From: Nostoc sp. 'Peltigera membranacea cyanobiont' N6
GTDB taxonomy: Bacteria; Cyanobacteriota; Cyanobacteriia; Cyanobacteriales; Nostocaceae
Direction of reading: 5' to 3'
Assembly: GCF_002949735.1 (NCBI RefSeq)
Contig: NZ_CP026681.1
Span: forward strand, 2,108,001-2,172,000
Length of the DNA: 64,000 nt
The stretch's first letter is position 1. Each line of letters opens with the position of its first letter. Below the pieces are notes generated by a model. The model ran no database searches. It had not been told where the DNA came from and was given only the letters and a program-made list of their open reading frames with translations. Position numbers and translations under genes: made by a program. Below are positions 8,718-17,242 of this stretch, one piece after another.

Positions 8718-9389
8718 ATGTATGTGATGCTTGGTTATCGCAACGCAAGTATTTTCACCTTCCGCAGTGGTTCAATTGGTGCAGGAATAACCAGCAATTT
8801 TGGTATGTCTTGGCTGGTGAATAATTTCATTTCTAAGACATCGGGACTAAGCCCTGATAATCCCAATATTATTGAGGTGTTGGTAGAAGCTGGAGTTAGT
8901 TGTGACTCCCAGGTGATGCAGAAACTCTCACGCAAGCGCAAAGGTGATGAAATTCAACTTGATGGTGAGTCGATGTCTAAGGCTTTATTGCTTGCTAGAG
9001 ATGAATATTGGCGTGCGATCGTCAGATGGTTGCGCTCGAAAATGGATGAGGATATTGAAGAACTGGTGTTTTGCGGAGGGACTGCGGATTACATTCGTCC
9101 TGAAATAGACACTTACTTCCAGAAAGAGGGGATTAAGGTATCTTGGCACGGTAATATTTTTATACCTGATGAGATATCTTCCGGTATTGGCAATCGGATG
9201 GCGGATGTCTGGGCGCTTTACCAATATATGATTATTCAGTTTGATGAGTTGACTGGTTATACCCGCTCTGAGGTTGTACTGCTAACTAAATCCGATGAAG
9301 GTAGTACAGATGAAGAAGTTAAACGCAAGTATAATTTTACGCCTTGTGAGCGACCTAGTACCTTTATTGCTGTGAACGAGAATGTTTGA
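8718..9389 (+). pseudogene. ParM/StbA-like actin gene, 3' part (interrupted)
   Basis: This is the remaining 221 codons (8724-9389) of the gene beginning at 5536. The segment LGYRNASIFTFRSGS probably holds the phosphate-2 hairpin. The adenosine-binding Gly motif is LVFCGGTADYI. The first bases (8714-8723) are the second copy of the 10-bp target duplication, so the ATG at 8718 is an accident of the insertion. A weak hairpin follows the stop at 9406-9434. Confidence 0.8.
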
Positions 9390-9405
9390 TTAGCTCAGAA
9401 AAAGT

Positions 9406-9434
9406 AGTGTAGTTACAAGGACTGCAACTACACT
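9406..9434 (+). terminator. Possible terminator after parM-like gene
   Basis: AGTGTAGTT and AACTACACT form a 9-bp stem with an 11-nt loop, 17 bp after the parM-like stop. A T5 run follows about 12 nt later, so it is a weak intrinsic terminator at best. Confidence 0.4.
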
Positions 9435-9983
9435 TCTGGGATGCTTTTTACGTAACTTCTCAATAACCACTGCAAGAATGAGCCGATTACTCGTGGTTAG
9501 GTGAGAATAGCTAGTTCTAGGGGGATTGAAAATATTTCCTTGTTGGCAGCGCCCCTTTTTATAATGACATTAGGTAGATAGAGAATATTGTTATCCCGCT
9601 TCAATCGAGTACACTTTGAACAAAGACTGTTGTTCAGCGTAGAATCTTCATGGCAGGGTGGTTATATTCTGTCAACAGAAGATTTTTCTTCTCAATAAGC
9701 TCAAAATAATCGCATTAATAGCTGCTGATTGACCAGCTTTAAAGGTTGAAATCACACTAGAATTATGCCGTTGGTTTTTATACTCAATAACCAGCTTGCA
9801 CAAAGGCAATAATGCTTTCCTACGGAACTATTAGATTGAGCAAGTGCTGAGTGAATATCTCTTGGACGGGGTATATTTCTTTTTGTGTACAATTCCACAA
9901 TAGGCAATCTGTGTAGCTAGGTCGATATTACTTGCAGTCAACCTCTGTGTTGATAGCAATCCTTGTTAGAGAAATCAGAAAAA

Positions 9984-10001
9984 TGATATAACATTATCTC
10001 A
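9984..10001. promoter_or_regulatory. Twin palindromic site 1 upstream of parA
   Basis: TGATATAACATTATCTCA is an 18-bp near-palindrome, repeated with one change 35 bp downstream. It is a candidate ParA/ParB operator or parS-like centromere site. Confidence 0.6.
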
Positions 10002-10018
10002 AAATTCTTCGCCCAAAC

Positions 10019-10036
10019 TGATATAACGTTATCTCA
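10019..10036. promoter_or_regulatory. Twin palindromic site 2 upstream of parA
   Basis: TGATATAACGTTATCTCA has an ATAACGTTAT core that is a perfect palindrome; 16 of 18 positions are symmetric. Its spacing of 35 bp from site 1 is a little over three helical turns. It ends 44 bp before the preferred parA start, so it probably overlaps the promoter or leader. Confidence 0.6.
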
Positions 10037-10080
10037 TGACTGGGAGTCGGAAATATAGTAATCAAGAAAGAGAAAAGATT

Positions 10081-10884
10081 ATGCCTGCCAATTTGACCCT
10101 TTCGATTGAGACAAACGCTGGAGGAGTGGCGAAAAGTACTATTTCATACAATCTTGCGTATGAATTGGGTGTTCGTGGCTATTCAGTGGCACTATTAGAC
10201 ATCGATCCTAACGAATCATTGACATTATTTTGCGGATTAGGAGAATTTAAAACTCAGGGAACAATGGCTAATGTTTACCATCCAGACTTCAATGGGAACT
10301 GGCCTTTAGTTACAGCTTGGCAAGGTAAGATTGACAAAATTCAAGTTTGTAAAGGCGGAAAAGAATTACACGAAACAATTCGGGAAGTTTCAAAGGATCT
10401 GCGTGGAGCTTATACTCTTGCAGATCGGTTGAGTGATTACCCCTTATCTCACGATTTTGTAATTATCGATTGTCCTGCAACATTGGAGCCTTTACCACTG
10501 ACTGCTCTTGCAGCTTCTAGCCACGTGTTAATTCCCATTCAACCTGAATACAAGGCTTCTCAAAGTGCTGCGGCGATGATTGAGTGGTACTATTTCAACT
10601 GCAAGCGGCTGAGATTGAAACCGACTCCAAAAATATTAGGTATAGTTCCTACTCGTTGGAAAAGTGATTGGGGAGCGCATAGAAGTATTGTTGAGGAACT
10701 TCCCCTGGTCTGTAAAAATTTGGGAATTCAGTATTTTAGCCCAATTCGAGAATCAGCGGATATTCTTAATGCTTCTGGTAGAGGGCTACCTCTGGGAATT
10801 TACAGACCAGGTAAAGAGGCAAGAGGAGATTTTCTGCCAATTGTTGATGCACTAGTTCAAGAACTTAAGCTAATAAGAGGTTAA
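10081..10884 (+). CDS. parA: ParA-family partition ATPase
   Basis: 267 aa from the ATG at 10081, chosen because a GAAAGAGAAAAG ribosome site precedes it and it puts the P-loop near the N-terminus. An in-frame ATG at 10036 would overlap the operator-like site. The deviant Walker A is NAGGVAKST (residues 12-20). Next comes LLDIDPNESLTLF (A' motif), then the Walker B FVIIDCPATLEP. ParA binds DNA non-specifically in its ATP form and moves plasmids bound by ParB. Its stop is 3 bp before the parB start, so the pair is one operon. The missing N-terminal HTH suggests a short, type Ib-like ParA. Confidence 0.9.
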   Translation: MPANLTLSIETNAGGVAKSTISYNLAYELGVRGYSVALLDIDPNESLTLFCGLGEFKTQGTMANVYHPDFNGNWPLVTAWQGKIDKIQVCKGGKELHETIREVSKDLRGAYTLADRLSDYPLSHDFVIIDCPATLEPLPLTALAASSHVLIPIQPEYKASQSAAAMIEWYYFNCKRLRLKPTPKILGIVPTRWKSDWGAHRSIVEELPLVCKNLGIQYFSPIRESADILNASGRGLPLGIYRPGKEARGDFLPIVDALVQELKLIRG

Positions 10885-10887
10885 TCG

Positions 10888-12039
10888 ATGACAAAATTAA
10901 ACAAACCGAGTGTACTTGGAATGTTTGCTTCTGCTGCTGATTCACAACAGATATTTGGGCTTGAAGAACGAGTAGAAGATTTACAGGCAGAGATTACAAG
11001 ATTAAAAGATGAACAAGCACAGGGAAAGCTTGCTGAAGAAGAACGTACACTCCTCAATCAAACTATTGAAGACCTACGAGAACATTTGAAAGCATCTGGA
11101 ATTTTTAAAATTCACTATAGTGAAGTAAGACCCAATCCGAAACAAGCAAGGCAAACATTTACTTCGGATAGTATTCGGAGTATGGCTGTTTCCATTAGAG
11201 AGTCAGGGCAACAACAGCCGATTATTTTACTACCGGGAAATCTCATTTTTGATGGAGAACGGAGATGGAGATCCGTTGCAGAAGAGTTACAGCCAGAAAT
11301 TGAAACACTGGATGCAGTGATGCTTCAGAAAGTTCTTTCTGAAGAGGAATTACATACACGCACTTTATTAACTAGTCTTCACCGAGAAGGCTTGAATGAG
11401 CTAGATTTAGCCGAAGGTTTGATTCAACAGGCTAAGTTAGCTTTGGAATTTGAACAGGAAGAAGTAGTTAGAGCGCTTAGGAGAGCAATAGCTAGATTAA
11501 ACGCAAAAAAACTGTTGCCCCAATTAACTGAATTGGTTATTTTAACTAGAAAAGAGCAGTCAGAAGGCATTAAAGAATTTAATTTAGACGAAATAGAACA
11601 AAGTATTCTTCTGTTGTTACTACGTTTTCAACAAAATCCAGCATCAGTAGATGCAAATGTCTTTCCTTGCTTACGGCTTTCAGAAGACTTAAAAATTGCG
11701 ATTAGAGAATCAGGACTTGGTGCAAACCATGCCCGGTCACTCCAAAAACTAAATTCTAAAAATTTAAAAATTGAGGAAACTAAAGCTCTTAAAATCCGAC
11801 AAGATGCTACATCACAGGTTTTGCAAGAAAGGCTAACAGTCGCTCAAACTCGTTTTCTAGTTGCCCAAACTATTGCTGAACATGCTCCTGAAACAAAACC
11901 TAAACCAAGTCCCCAAATCAGTTCTCTAATTCGAGATGTCTCAGCAACTAAGGTCGAAGATATCCAGCAAGATCAACTGAGAGATTTATTGGCTGTATTA
12001 GAAGCTAAGGCAAAAGAGATTCGGAAAAAGTTGGACTAA
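10888..12039 (+). CDS. parB: ParB-family partition protein
   Basis: 383 aa. An N-terminal coiled coil (residues 22-68) precedes the ParB N-terminal nuclease-like domain with RPNPKQARQTF and the signature GERRWRS (123-129). The central helical region follows, with a DLAEGLIQQ segment. The C-terminal 80 residues are helical, ending in a Lys-rich tail. CTP-dependent loading at a centromere is the known role of the family. The HTH region is not the strict Spo0J type. It is translationally linked to parA and probably recognises nearby sites, for which the 9984/10019 palindromes are candidates. Confidence 0.87.
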   Translation: MTKLNKPSVLGMFASAADSQQIFGLEERVEDLQAEITRLKDEQAQGKLAEEERTLLNQTIEDLREHLKASGIFKIHYSEVRPNPKQARQTFTSDSIRSMAVSIRESGQQQPIILLPGNLIFDGERRWRSVAEELQPEIETLDAVMLQKVLSEEELHTRTLLTSLHREGLNELDLAEGLIQQAKLALEFEQEEVVRALRRAIARLNAKKLLPQLTELVILTRKEQSEGIKEFNLDEIEQSILLLLLRFQQNPASVDANVFPCLRLSEDLKIAIRESGLGANHARSLQKLNSKNLKIEETKALKIRQDATSQVLQERLTVAQTRFLVAQTIAEHAPETKPKPSPQISSLIRDVSATKVEDIQQDQLRDLLAVLEAKAKEIRKKLD

Positions 12040-12086
12040 TACTATCTCGTCCGACTTAGTTCACTGAACCGGAGATGTCCATGTAA

Positions 12087-12407
12087 TCTATCGAGCGCTT
12101 ATCTAAACTACCCAAACGGCTTTCGCCTGAATCCCGCAGAGTCAAACCAGAATTATCAGCCGAAAGGTTTCAGCATGTGAGATTTCTAGACTGCGACAAA
12201 GCAGTGAGCCGAATTATATTTGAATGCTGACACTGCCAAGAGAGGATACTTTGTGAGTTTACGGGTGAGCCTGTAGTTGGAGAATATAATGGATGGTCTT
12301 CAATCATCCAAGTTAAAGTTCAATATCCCAACTTTGAGCAAATTGCTATTAGAATTAGTACGGAAGAAGTGCTTTCTACAATAGTGATTCCTTCTCCTTG
12401 GATATAA
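12087..12407 (+). pseudogene. Small unknown gene with in-frame stop
   Basis: A frame of about 107 codons runs from 12087 to the stop at 12407, with a single TGA at 12228-12230 between Cys and His-Cys (FEC-stop-HCQE). The text on both sides reads like one protein (KPELSAERFQHVRFLDC, then ILCEFTGEPVVGEYNGWSS). An ATG directly precedes it but is followed at once by TAA. I do not recognise the family. It is most likely a decayed gene; a Cys/His pair around the stop suggests a former zinc site. Confidence 0.4.
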
Positions 12408-12414
12408 ATAATTT

Positions 12415-12857
12415 TCAACAAACCAAATAATTTTTAATCTGGTCTTGCTCACGTCGTAAAGCTTTCATTCCTTGTCCATGAGCAGAGCGTACCTTGGAAT
12501 GACTAAAATTGAATTTTTGTGCAATCTGTTTTACAGTTAGCTTGCCCTGTCCCTCCAGTCCAAACTGTAACGTTAAGACTTGGACGTTGATTTGGCTTCA
12601 AGTCAGCTGACAAATTCTCCAAATCTGACCAGTTGACCAAGCTTTTGGATTTGGGTTAACTGTGCTTCTGTTTTATTTACCTCGATAGCTAGTTCAGCCC
12701 TAGTTTGGGAACGCTCTAGTCGTTGCACTTGAGAATCGTTTTGCTTATCAAGTTTTGCATTGACCTTACAAGTCTTGTGTAGACAATCTTTTACTCTGGC
12801 AATAGCCTCGGAAAGCGACCAATTTCTCGTAGGTAAATTCCAACTGTATCAAAGCTT
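12415..12857 (-). pseudogene. Sigma-70-type factor, decayed
   Basis: On the minus strand three frames together resemble a cyanobacterial group 2/3 sigma factor with a large deletion. 12850-12795 encodes DTVGIYLREIGRFPRL, like region 1.2. A second frame (about 12815-12610) has a helical region with ELAIEVNKTEAQLTQI, like region 3. 12600-12415 encodes the region 4 HTH (LQFGLEGQGKLTVKQIAQKF, then SKVRSAHGQGMKALRRE). Region 2 is missing, so it cannot work as a sigma factor. Confidence 0.55.
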
Positions 12858-13424
12858 GGCTAGACATCTTGCGTGGTGGGAAGCTAATTTAATAACAAAG
12901 ATATTGACGGTAGAGTATAAATCAAACAGTCAACCATTTTAGAGGGTGTAGGGAACCAACGTTTTGAAACGCGGGATTGAAGCAAGGACGCTTTGTATTT
13001 CGCGCTATGCGTCTCGAAATAAATATTTTTTTAAGTGGGCTTTAGATCCACAACTAAAGTTTTTTATTCCTTCTTCTCTATTTTTCTTGTAAGTTAATTT
13101 CTACTGCGTTGATAGATAAAGATTTCAAAAATTGCTCATGGGGGCTATATGGGGGCTATATGTACCCCAAGAATAGATTAGAACTTCGACGAAAATTTGA
13201 CACCTATATGGGGGCTAAATAGGTGCTAAATGGGGTACAAAATGTCATTTAAGCAAATGTACCCCACTTAGCCCCCAAGAGGTTATGATAAGCTCTTGAG
13301 GTTAGAGAAGGAAGGGGCAGAGTTCTGGGGAAAGACTCATAGCAAGTTATTCTTCTCTCCCCTGCTCCCCTAGATAATCTGAACAGATAACTTTCAAAAA
13401 TCAAAACGTATTGACTTGATCCCT
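12858..13424. other. Leader region of second parMR operon
   Basis: No gene. 12943-13137 has no feature I can name. 13138-13277 carries the repeat array listed separately. 13284-13380 is purine/pyrimidine-biased and includes the low-complexity CTCCCCTGCTCCCCTAG. The start of the parM-like gene follows. Confidence 0.5.
13138..13277. repeat. Centromere-like repeat array before second parM
   Basis: ATGGGGGCTA occurs at 13138, 13149 and 13208 as direct repeats, the first two only 11 bp apart. A variant AGGTGCTAAA is at 13221. Reverse-oriented TTAGCCCCC is at 13268-13276. GGGGTAC at 13232 pairs with GTACCCC at 13259, and another GTACCCC is at 13162. Repeats in front of parM are where ParR binds in ParMRC plasmids, both to segregate DNA and to repress the operon. 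The roles here are inferred from position. Confidence 0.65.
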
Positions 13425-14384
13425 ATGTCAAATATTCACGCCTTGCAAAAAATTTTTCCTGCTGGTTTTGATAACGGTTATGGAAGCCTAAAACTTTTAG
13501 TCGATGGTTTTGAAGTAGTTCGTGTTCCCAGCTATATAACCAATGCCGACATGGAAGATGTACCCGGACGAGTAGTTTTTAACGGTACTGCTTACACTGT
13601 CGGGGAATCAGCTTTTCGTACAGGAAATTATTTTGACCGGAACACGGATAACAATGAAAACAAAGTCAATAATGCGTTGTTGACATTATTCGGTGCGTTG
13701 GCACATCTGCCACACCGTAAGGCTTGGCACTTAAAATTAGTTGTCAGCTTACATGATGTTGGTCTGGCTGAAGAATTGCAAAAAGTACTAAATGGAGAAT
13801 ATCAGCCGATACTTGCTGGTAAACAATCAGAGGTGAAAGTAGAAGTGCTGAAAGTTGTGCTAGAGGGAATGGGTGCATTATTTGGGCATCAACTGCCGAA
13901 AAAATTAACCATTTTAGACTTTGGCAATGGAACGACTCTGTATTCTCGTTACAACCAGGGAAAACGAGAAGTTCACACCGCCTACCCCATTGGTGTAGAA
14001 GTTCTCATTGATGATATTTCCCAAAAAATGAAACATCTAAATGGGGGAAAAATCGGGGATGCATCCAAGATTCGATTTTGTCTGGAAATGGGACATACCA
14101 AGTACAGCCGTGACATTGATATCAAAGATGTTTACAGCGCTTGCTTAAAAGATTGGTATGAAAAATACTTAAAGAAAGTGGTGAATTTAACACTTGATGC
14201 CAAGCACCAAGGGGATGAAATCTGGGCGATTGGTGGAGGCTGCCTCTTACCAGGATTTAAGAAGCTGTTGGAGAAAAACGGCTTCAAAATCCTGGACAAT
14301 CCGGTAGAAGCCAATGTTTTTGGGCTTTTAGAAATAGCAAAAAGTATTATGAGCAAGAATTCGCCAACTACATCTCTTAAGTGA
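13425..14384 (+). CDS. parM: ParM/StbA-like plasmid actin
   Basis: 319 aa from the ATG at 13425 (a TTG at 13416 is less likely). Actin-fold landmarks: phosphate-1 loop GFDNGYGSLK (Asp16), phosphate-2 LDFGNGTT (Asp165), and the adenosine motif WAIGGGCLLPGF (about 267-278). The length matches ParM (about 320 aa). It should form ATP-driven filaments that separate plasmid copies. It overlaps the next gene in TGATG, a strong sign of coupled translation. The upstream repeat array is the likely binding site. It is distinct in sequence from the interrupted parM-like gene at 5.5 kb. Confidence 0.85.
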   Translation: MSNIHALQKIFPAGFDNGYGSLKLLVDGFEVVRVPSYITNADMEDVPGRVVFNGTAYTVGESAFRTGNYFDRNTDNNENKVNNALLTLFGALAHLPHRKAWHLKLVVSLHDVGLAEELQKVLNGEYQPILAGKQSEVKVEVLKVVLEGMGALFGHQLPKKLTILDFGNGTTLYSRYNQGKREVHTAYPIGVEVLIDDISQKMKHLNGGKIGDASKIRFCLEMGHTKYSRDIDIKDVYSACLKDWYEKYLKKVVNLTLDAKHQGDEIWAIGGGCLLPGFKKLLEKNGFKILDNPVEANVFGLLEIAKSIMSKNSPTTSLK

Positions 14385-14680
14385 TGACAATGACAGATAA
14401 ACAAGACTTAGCTCCGGTAAAAATTCGGCTCAAAGATAACTACCGAGAACGCATATTTGCAGAGTCCCAACAACTAGGTAAAAGTTACCTAGAGACGCTT
14501 TACTTTATCATTGATTGCTATTTTGTTTTCATAAAGGGTGGATTACCCGCACAACAAGTAGTTTTTACACCGATTAATACTGAGTCAAACAAACAAGACC
14601 AGCCGAATCCCCAGCCATCTCCAGACTCAAAACCAGAAGATTCTGATGGCGAAACATTCAGTCTTGATTTTGATTTGTAA
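14384..14680 (+). CDS. parR: ParR-like adaptor, coupled to parM
   Basis: 98 aa; the ATG at 14384 overlaps the parM stop by one base. The N-terminal 45 residues have strand-helix-helix content (APVKIRLKDNYRERIFAESQ, then YLETLYFIIDCYF), consistent with a ribbon-helix-helix. A Pro/Gln-rich linker and an acidic end (DSDGETFSLDFDL) follow. ParR proteins bind the centromere with the RHH and ParM with the acidic tail. The symbol rests on position and architecture. Confidence 0.65.
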   Translation: MTMTDKQDLAPVKIRLKDNYRERIFAESQQLGKSYLETLYFIIDCYFVFIKGGLPAQQVVFTPINTESNKQDQPNPQPSPDSKPEDSDGETFSLDFDL

Positions 14681-14911
14681 CCGTCAGATGAAGTTGGCAA
14701 CGGTAATTCCCAACCCGTGGGGGTAATTATGTCAAAAAAGTTTAAAATCTAGCTTTTGTGCAAGCATTATAGTATTTATGTACTATATAAAATGAGTTGA
14801 TGTCGGCGATTTTACCAAACAGTGGATTTTTATTCCGGATTTCTGTAAAAAAAATAATGCCAGTACCAACAAGTAAGCCTGTATGTACTAGCATTATTCA
14901 GTTAAGTGGAT

Positions 14912-15331
14912 CTAGAACGGAGGTTCTTGGTCTAAATCTTCATCTGTCGAAGTAACGTTATCTTCGAGTAGTTCTTTGGCAAAATCGGGAGTTTCTGGCG
15001 AGTCAGGGGTTTTACTAACCTGGGTGAGTTCGTTGATGGGCTGTGCTGACATAAAGTTTCTGATTACGAATGTGGCAATCTTTTCTTTGTAATCACCCCT
15101 GTTATCAACTAGCAAATCGAGATATCCTTCTGCTGTGCCGTGTACGCCTTCCCCTTGTTCGTTAATAACGAACAAGGGTGCGCCCTTGGAACGGAATGGC
15201 ATCTCGTCAGCAACTACTCCCTCCTTGGAACGGTAGTAGAATTCGGCGATCCCAAAGGCAATCAAAGAACCTTCTTTGTCGTGGGTAGTGTTCACTGACT
15301 TAAGATTGATAGTTGCAGTATTATGAATCAT
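14912..15331 (-). CDS. SSB-like protein with acidic C-terminal tip
   Basis: 139 aa. An OB-fold-sized domain (1-97, strand-rich, NTATINLKSVN...TFVIRNF) is followed by a flexible segment and an acidic tail ending DEDLDQEPPF. That matches the Asp-rich, Pro-Phe-ending tip by which SSB proteins recruit partners. It is not a canonical SSB by sequence. It lies 73 bp downstream of ssb on the same strand, so the two are probably co-expressed. The neighbouring SSB lacks such a tip, so this protein may supply it. That division of labour is inference. Confidence 0.6.
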   Translation of the reverse strand: MIHNTATINLKSVNTTHDKEGSLIAFGIAEFYYRSKEGVVADEMPFRSKGAPLFVINEQGEGVHGTAEGYLDLLVDNRGDYKEKIATFVIRNFMSAQPINELTQVSKTPDSPETPDFAKELLEDNVTSTDEDLDQEPPF

Positions 15332-15404
15332 GTTCGTTTTATTTGTAGATTGATTAGATGGTTTATCGCCTACGATTTATACTGCATAGGCGATTTGTAA
15401 TTTC

Positions 15405-15788
15405 CTAGAAATTTGCGTTAGCTACAGTCTGTGTTTCGTTTGGTGCAGAAGTGGATGTAGATTCTTCCTTACGGGGTGAACCTAACAATTCAATGGCGTT
15501 GATTGTAATTACGGGTTTTTGCCGCATAGTGCCAGAATTTTTATCTGCCCAACGATCAAATCCAAACTCGCCAGTAATTGCAATTTGGGTTCCTTTACGA
15601 ACGTAATTTCCAATCACTTCTGCTTGATTTCCCCAGGCTACTAAATCAAACCAAAGGGCTTGTTCACTTCTGTAGGGTGGTCTGACTGCAATAGAGATTG
15701 AAGCCTTAACTGCACCGGACTCGAAGTATTTCAGCTCAGGTTCTTGTCCGCATCTGCCAACCAGCATGACTTTGTTGATATAGTTCAT
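15405..15788 (-). CDS. ssb: Single-stranded DNA-binding protein
   Basis: 127 aa, similar in size to cyanobacterial SSBs. The OB-fold starts MNYINKVMLVGRCGQEPELKY, with SISIAVRPPY and the LWFDLVAWGNQAEVIGNYVRKG block that defines the family, then ITGEF.FDRWAD. The C-terminus is a short Ser/Thr-rich tail ending TVANANF with no acidic tip, unlike DDDIPF-ending SSBs. It coats ssDNA in replication and repair, probably serving the plasmid. The next gene encodes an SSB-like protein that does carry an acidic tip. Confidence 0.9.
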   Translation of the reverse strand: MNYINKVMLVGRCGQEPELKYFESGAVKASISIAVRPPYRSEQALWFDLVAWGNQAEVIGNYVRKGTQIAITGEFGFDRWADKNSGTMRQKPVITINAIELLGSPRKEESTSTSAPNETQTVANANF

Positions 15789-16025
15789 AACGCGAGGATT
15801 TATATATTTCTCTTATTGCTGCGTCAGCATTAGTTCTTTCAGGATTTATTATTTTGACGAGTTGTTTTATTTAAACCACATTCTTTTTTATTCATACTTA
15901 TGAGTTATTTTTTGTCCTTGTTTATCGTAAAATTGTGGTTTTTACTAGGGAACGACAAGTTACCCTGTGCTATGGTGGTATCGCAATTAATCTGGTCTGT
16001 ATCTAAAAATTATAAGTAATGACTT

Positions 16026-17201
16026 ATGCCTGAATATCTTCTCCTTAAGCGAGTAAGTATTTGTAAGCTGATGCTTTTGGCTTTGATGTGGATACAGTCG
16101 GATGAGGATAGCCAAAACCATCTGACTTCTGACTACTCATCTTGTTTGCGGGTAGAAAATCTTACCTGGTTAGGAGAAACATCTGTTGGAGAAGATGTAG
16201 AGCATTTTTGCCATGTTTCCAATACAACTAGGATAGGCGTTTGGGGAGAAATCCTAGAACTAAAGTTAGTAGATTTAATTGCTGATTTACCGACTTGTTT
16301 GCACGATGCGTCATGGTTTGCCCTACTGGCAATTACTATGACGCTAGTGGATAAGGAACTAGACCGAGTATGCGTGCATCCACAAGATGAGTATTTTGCC
16401 CGGACTATCGCGCTTGAAAGTTTAGCAGATTTGGGTGATTCTTACTTAGCCAAAGGCCATCCTTATTTAGATTTTCCTCTATCGTTAGAAGACGCTAAAT
16501 CATTACTGCCAGTTAAGAGAAAGCAAGAGCTAGAAATCGAGTTATATAAATTTATCATTAATACTTACGAAGACGATTTTGATGATGAATCTCCAGATAT
16601 TAATGAGTTTTCACCCATCTATTTACAAGAGATTTTAAAAGAGTTTTTTATTGAATCTGATTGGCAGGGTGATATCAATCAAGAGGCTGTCGCCCAACTC
16701 CAACAGAAGTACGGTTCGCAGTATTCAGAAGGGGCGTTTTCTGCTGAAACTGAGGGACACGAACGTTGGGGGAAAACGCTTGTTTTTCTCAAACAGTTTA
16801 TAGGTCTGGATTCCAGTTTTATCGAAAGCCAGAGTGACTTATTCCTTGATGAATCTCAGGCGGCTGATTTACCTGATTACTTCTGTATCAAGTCTTATTT
16901 AGAACTTTGGCAAGACCGAACAGTTGTTACATCACGGTTGGTTCATACTTTAGTTTACTTTCTGTTGGTAGGACAAAATTATCATCCCAGTCATCTACAA
17001 GATTTGATGGCTATTCCAGCTTCTTCACGAGTTATATCCAGCCTCCAAGCTTGTTTAGGTGTAGCTGCTTACAGAAGTGGTTATTACATGGCTGCTTCAA
17101 ATATTCCTGAATCAGAAGTTGGGCGTAACTGGCTGTTAGAAAAAGCTTTCCCTAATCTGCTTGATTTTTATCAAACAGGTCGATTGAGTAGAAAGCAATA
17201 A
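16026..17201 (+). CDS. Unknown acidic 391-aa protein
   Basis: The start may be 16026 or the later in-frame ATG at 16071. The protein is acidic and Leu-rich with a D/E-rich segment around residues 180-200 (TYEDDFDDESPDINEF). The second half looks helical. No catalytic motif, signal peptide or membrane helix is evident, and I do not recognise a family. It reads divergently from ssb, with 237 bp between, and is followed by a lipoprotein gene. Confidence 0.65.
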   Translation: MPEYLLLKRVSICKLMLLALMWIQSDEDSQNHLTSDYSSCLRVENLTWLGETSVGEDVEHFCHVSNTTRIGVWGEILELKLVDLIADLPTCLHDASWFALLAITMTLVDKELDRVCVHPQDEYFARTIALESLADLGDSYLAKGHPYLDFPLSLEDAKSLLPVKRKQELEIELYKFIINTYEDDFDDESPDINEFSPIYLQEILKEFFIESDWQGDINQEAVAQLQQKYGSQYSEGAFSAETEGHERWGKTLVFLKQFIGLDSSFIESQSDLFLDESQAADLPDYFCIKSYLELWQDRTVVTSRLVHTLVYFLLVGQNYHPSHLQDLMAIPASSRVISSLQACLGVAAYRSGYYMAASNIPESEVGRNWLLEKAFPNLLDFYQTGRLSRKQ

Positions 17202-17242
17202 TTAATATTCTGTTTTTGGTTGATAAAGACAAATTTTTATTT

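Larger units (their letters stand above)
9390..10018. other. Gene-poor stretch between parM-like and parA
   Basis: It opens with a hairpin (9406-9434). On the minus strand, from about 9830 down to the stop at 9672, a start-less frame of about 50 codons encodes a helical scrap (KLVIEYKNQRHNSSVISTF) that may be gene debris. Nothing else is supported. The right end carries the first of the twin sites in front of parA. Confidence 0.35.

Noticed and set aside
12760..12942. 60-codon plus-strand frame
   Set aside because: It is the opposite strand of the sigma-factor remnant, with no start signal or recognisable content.
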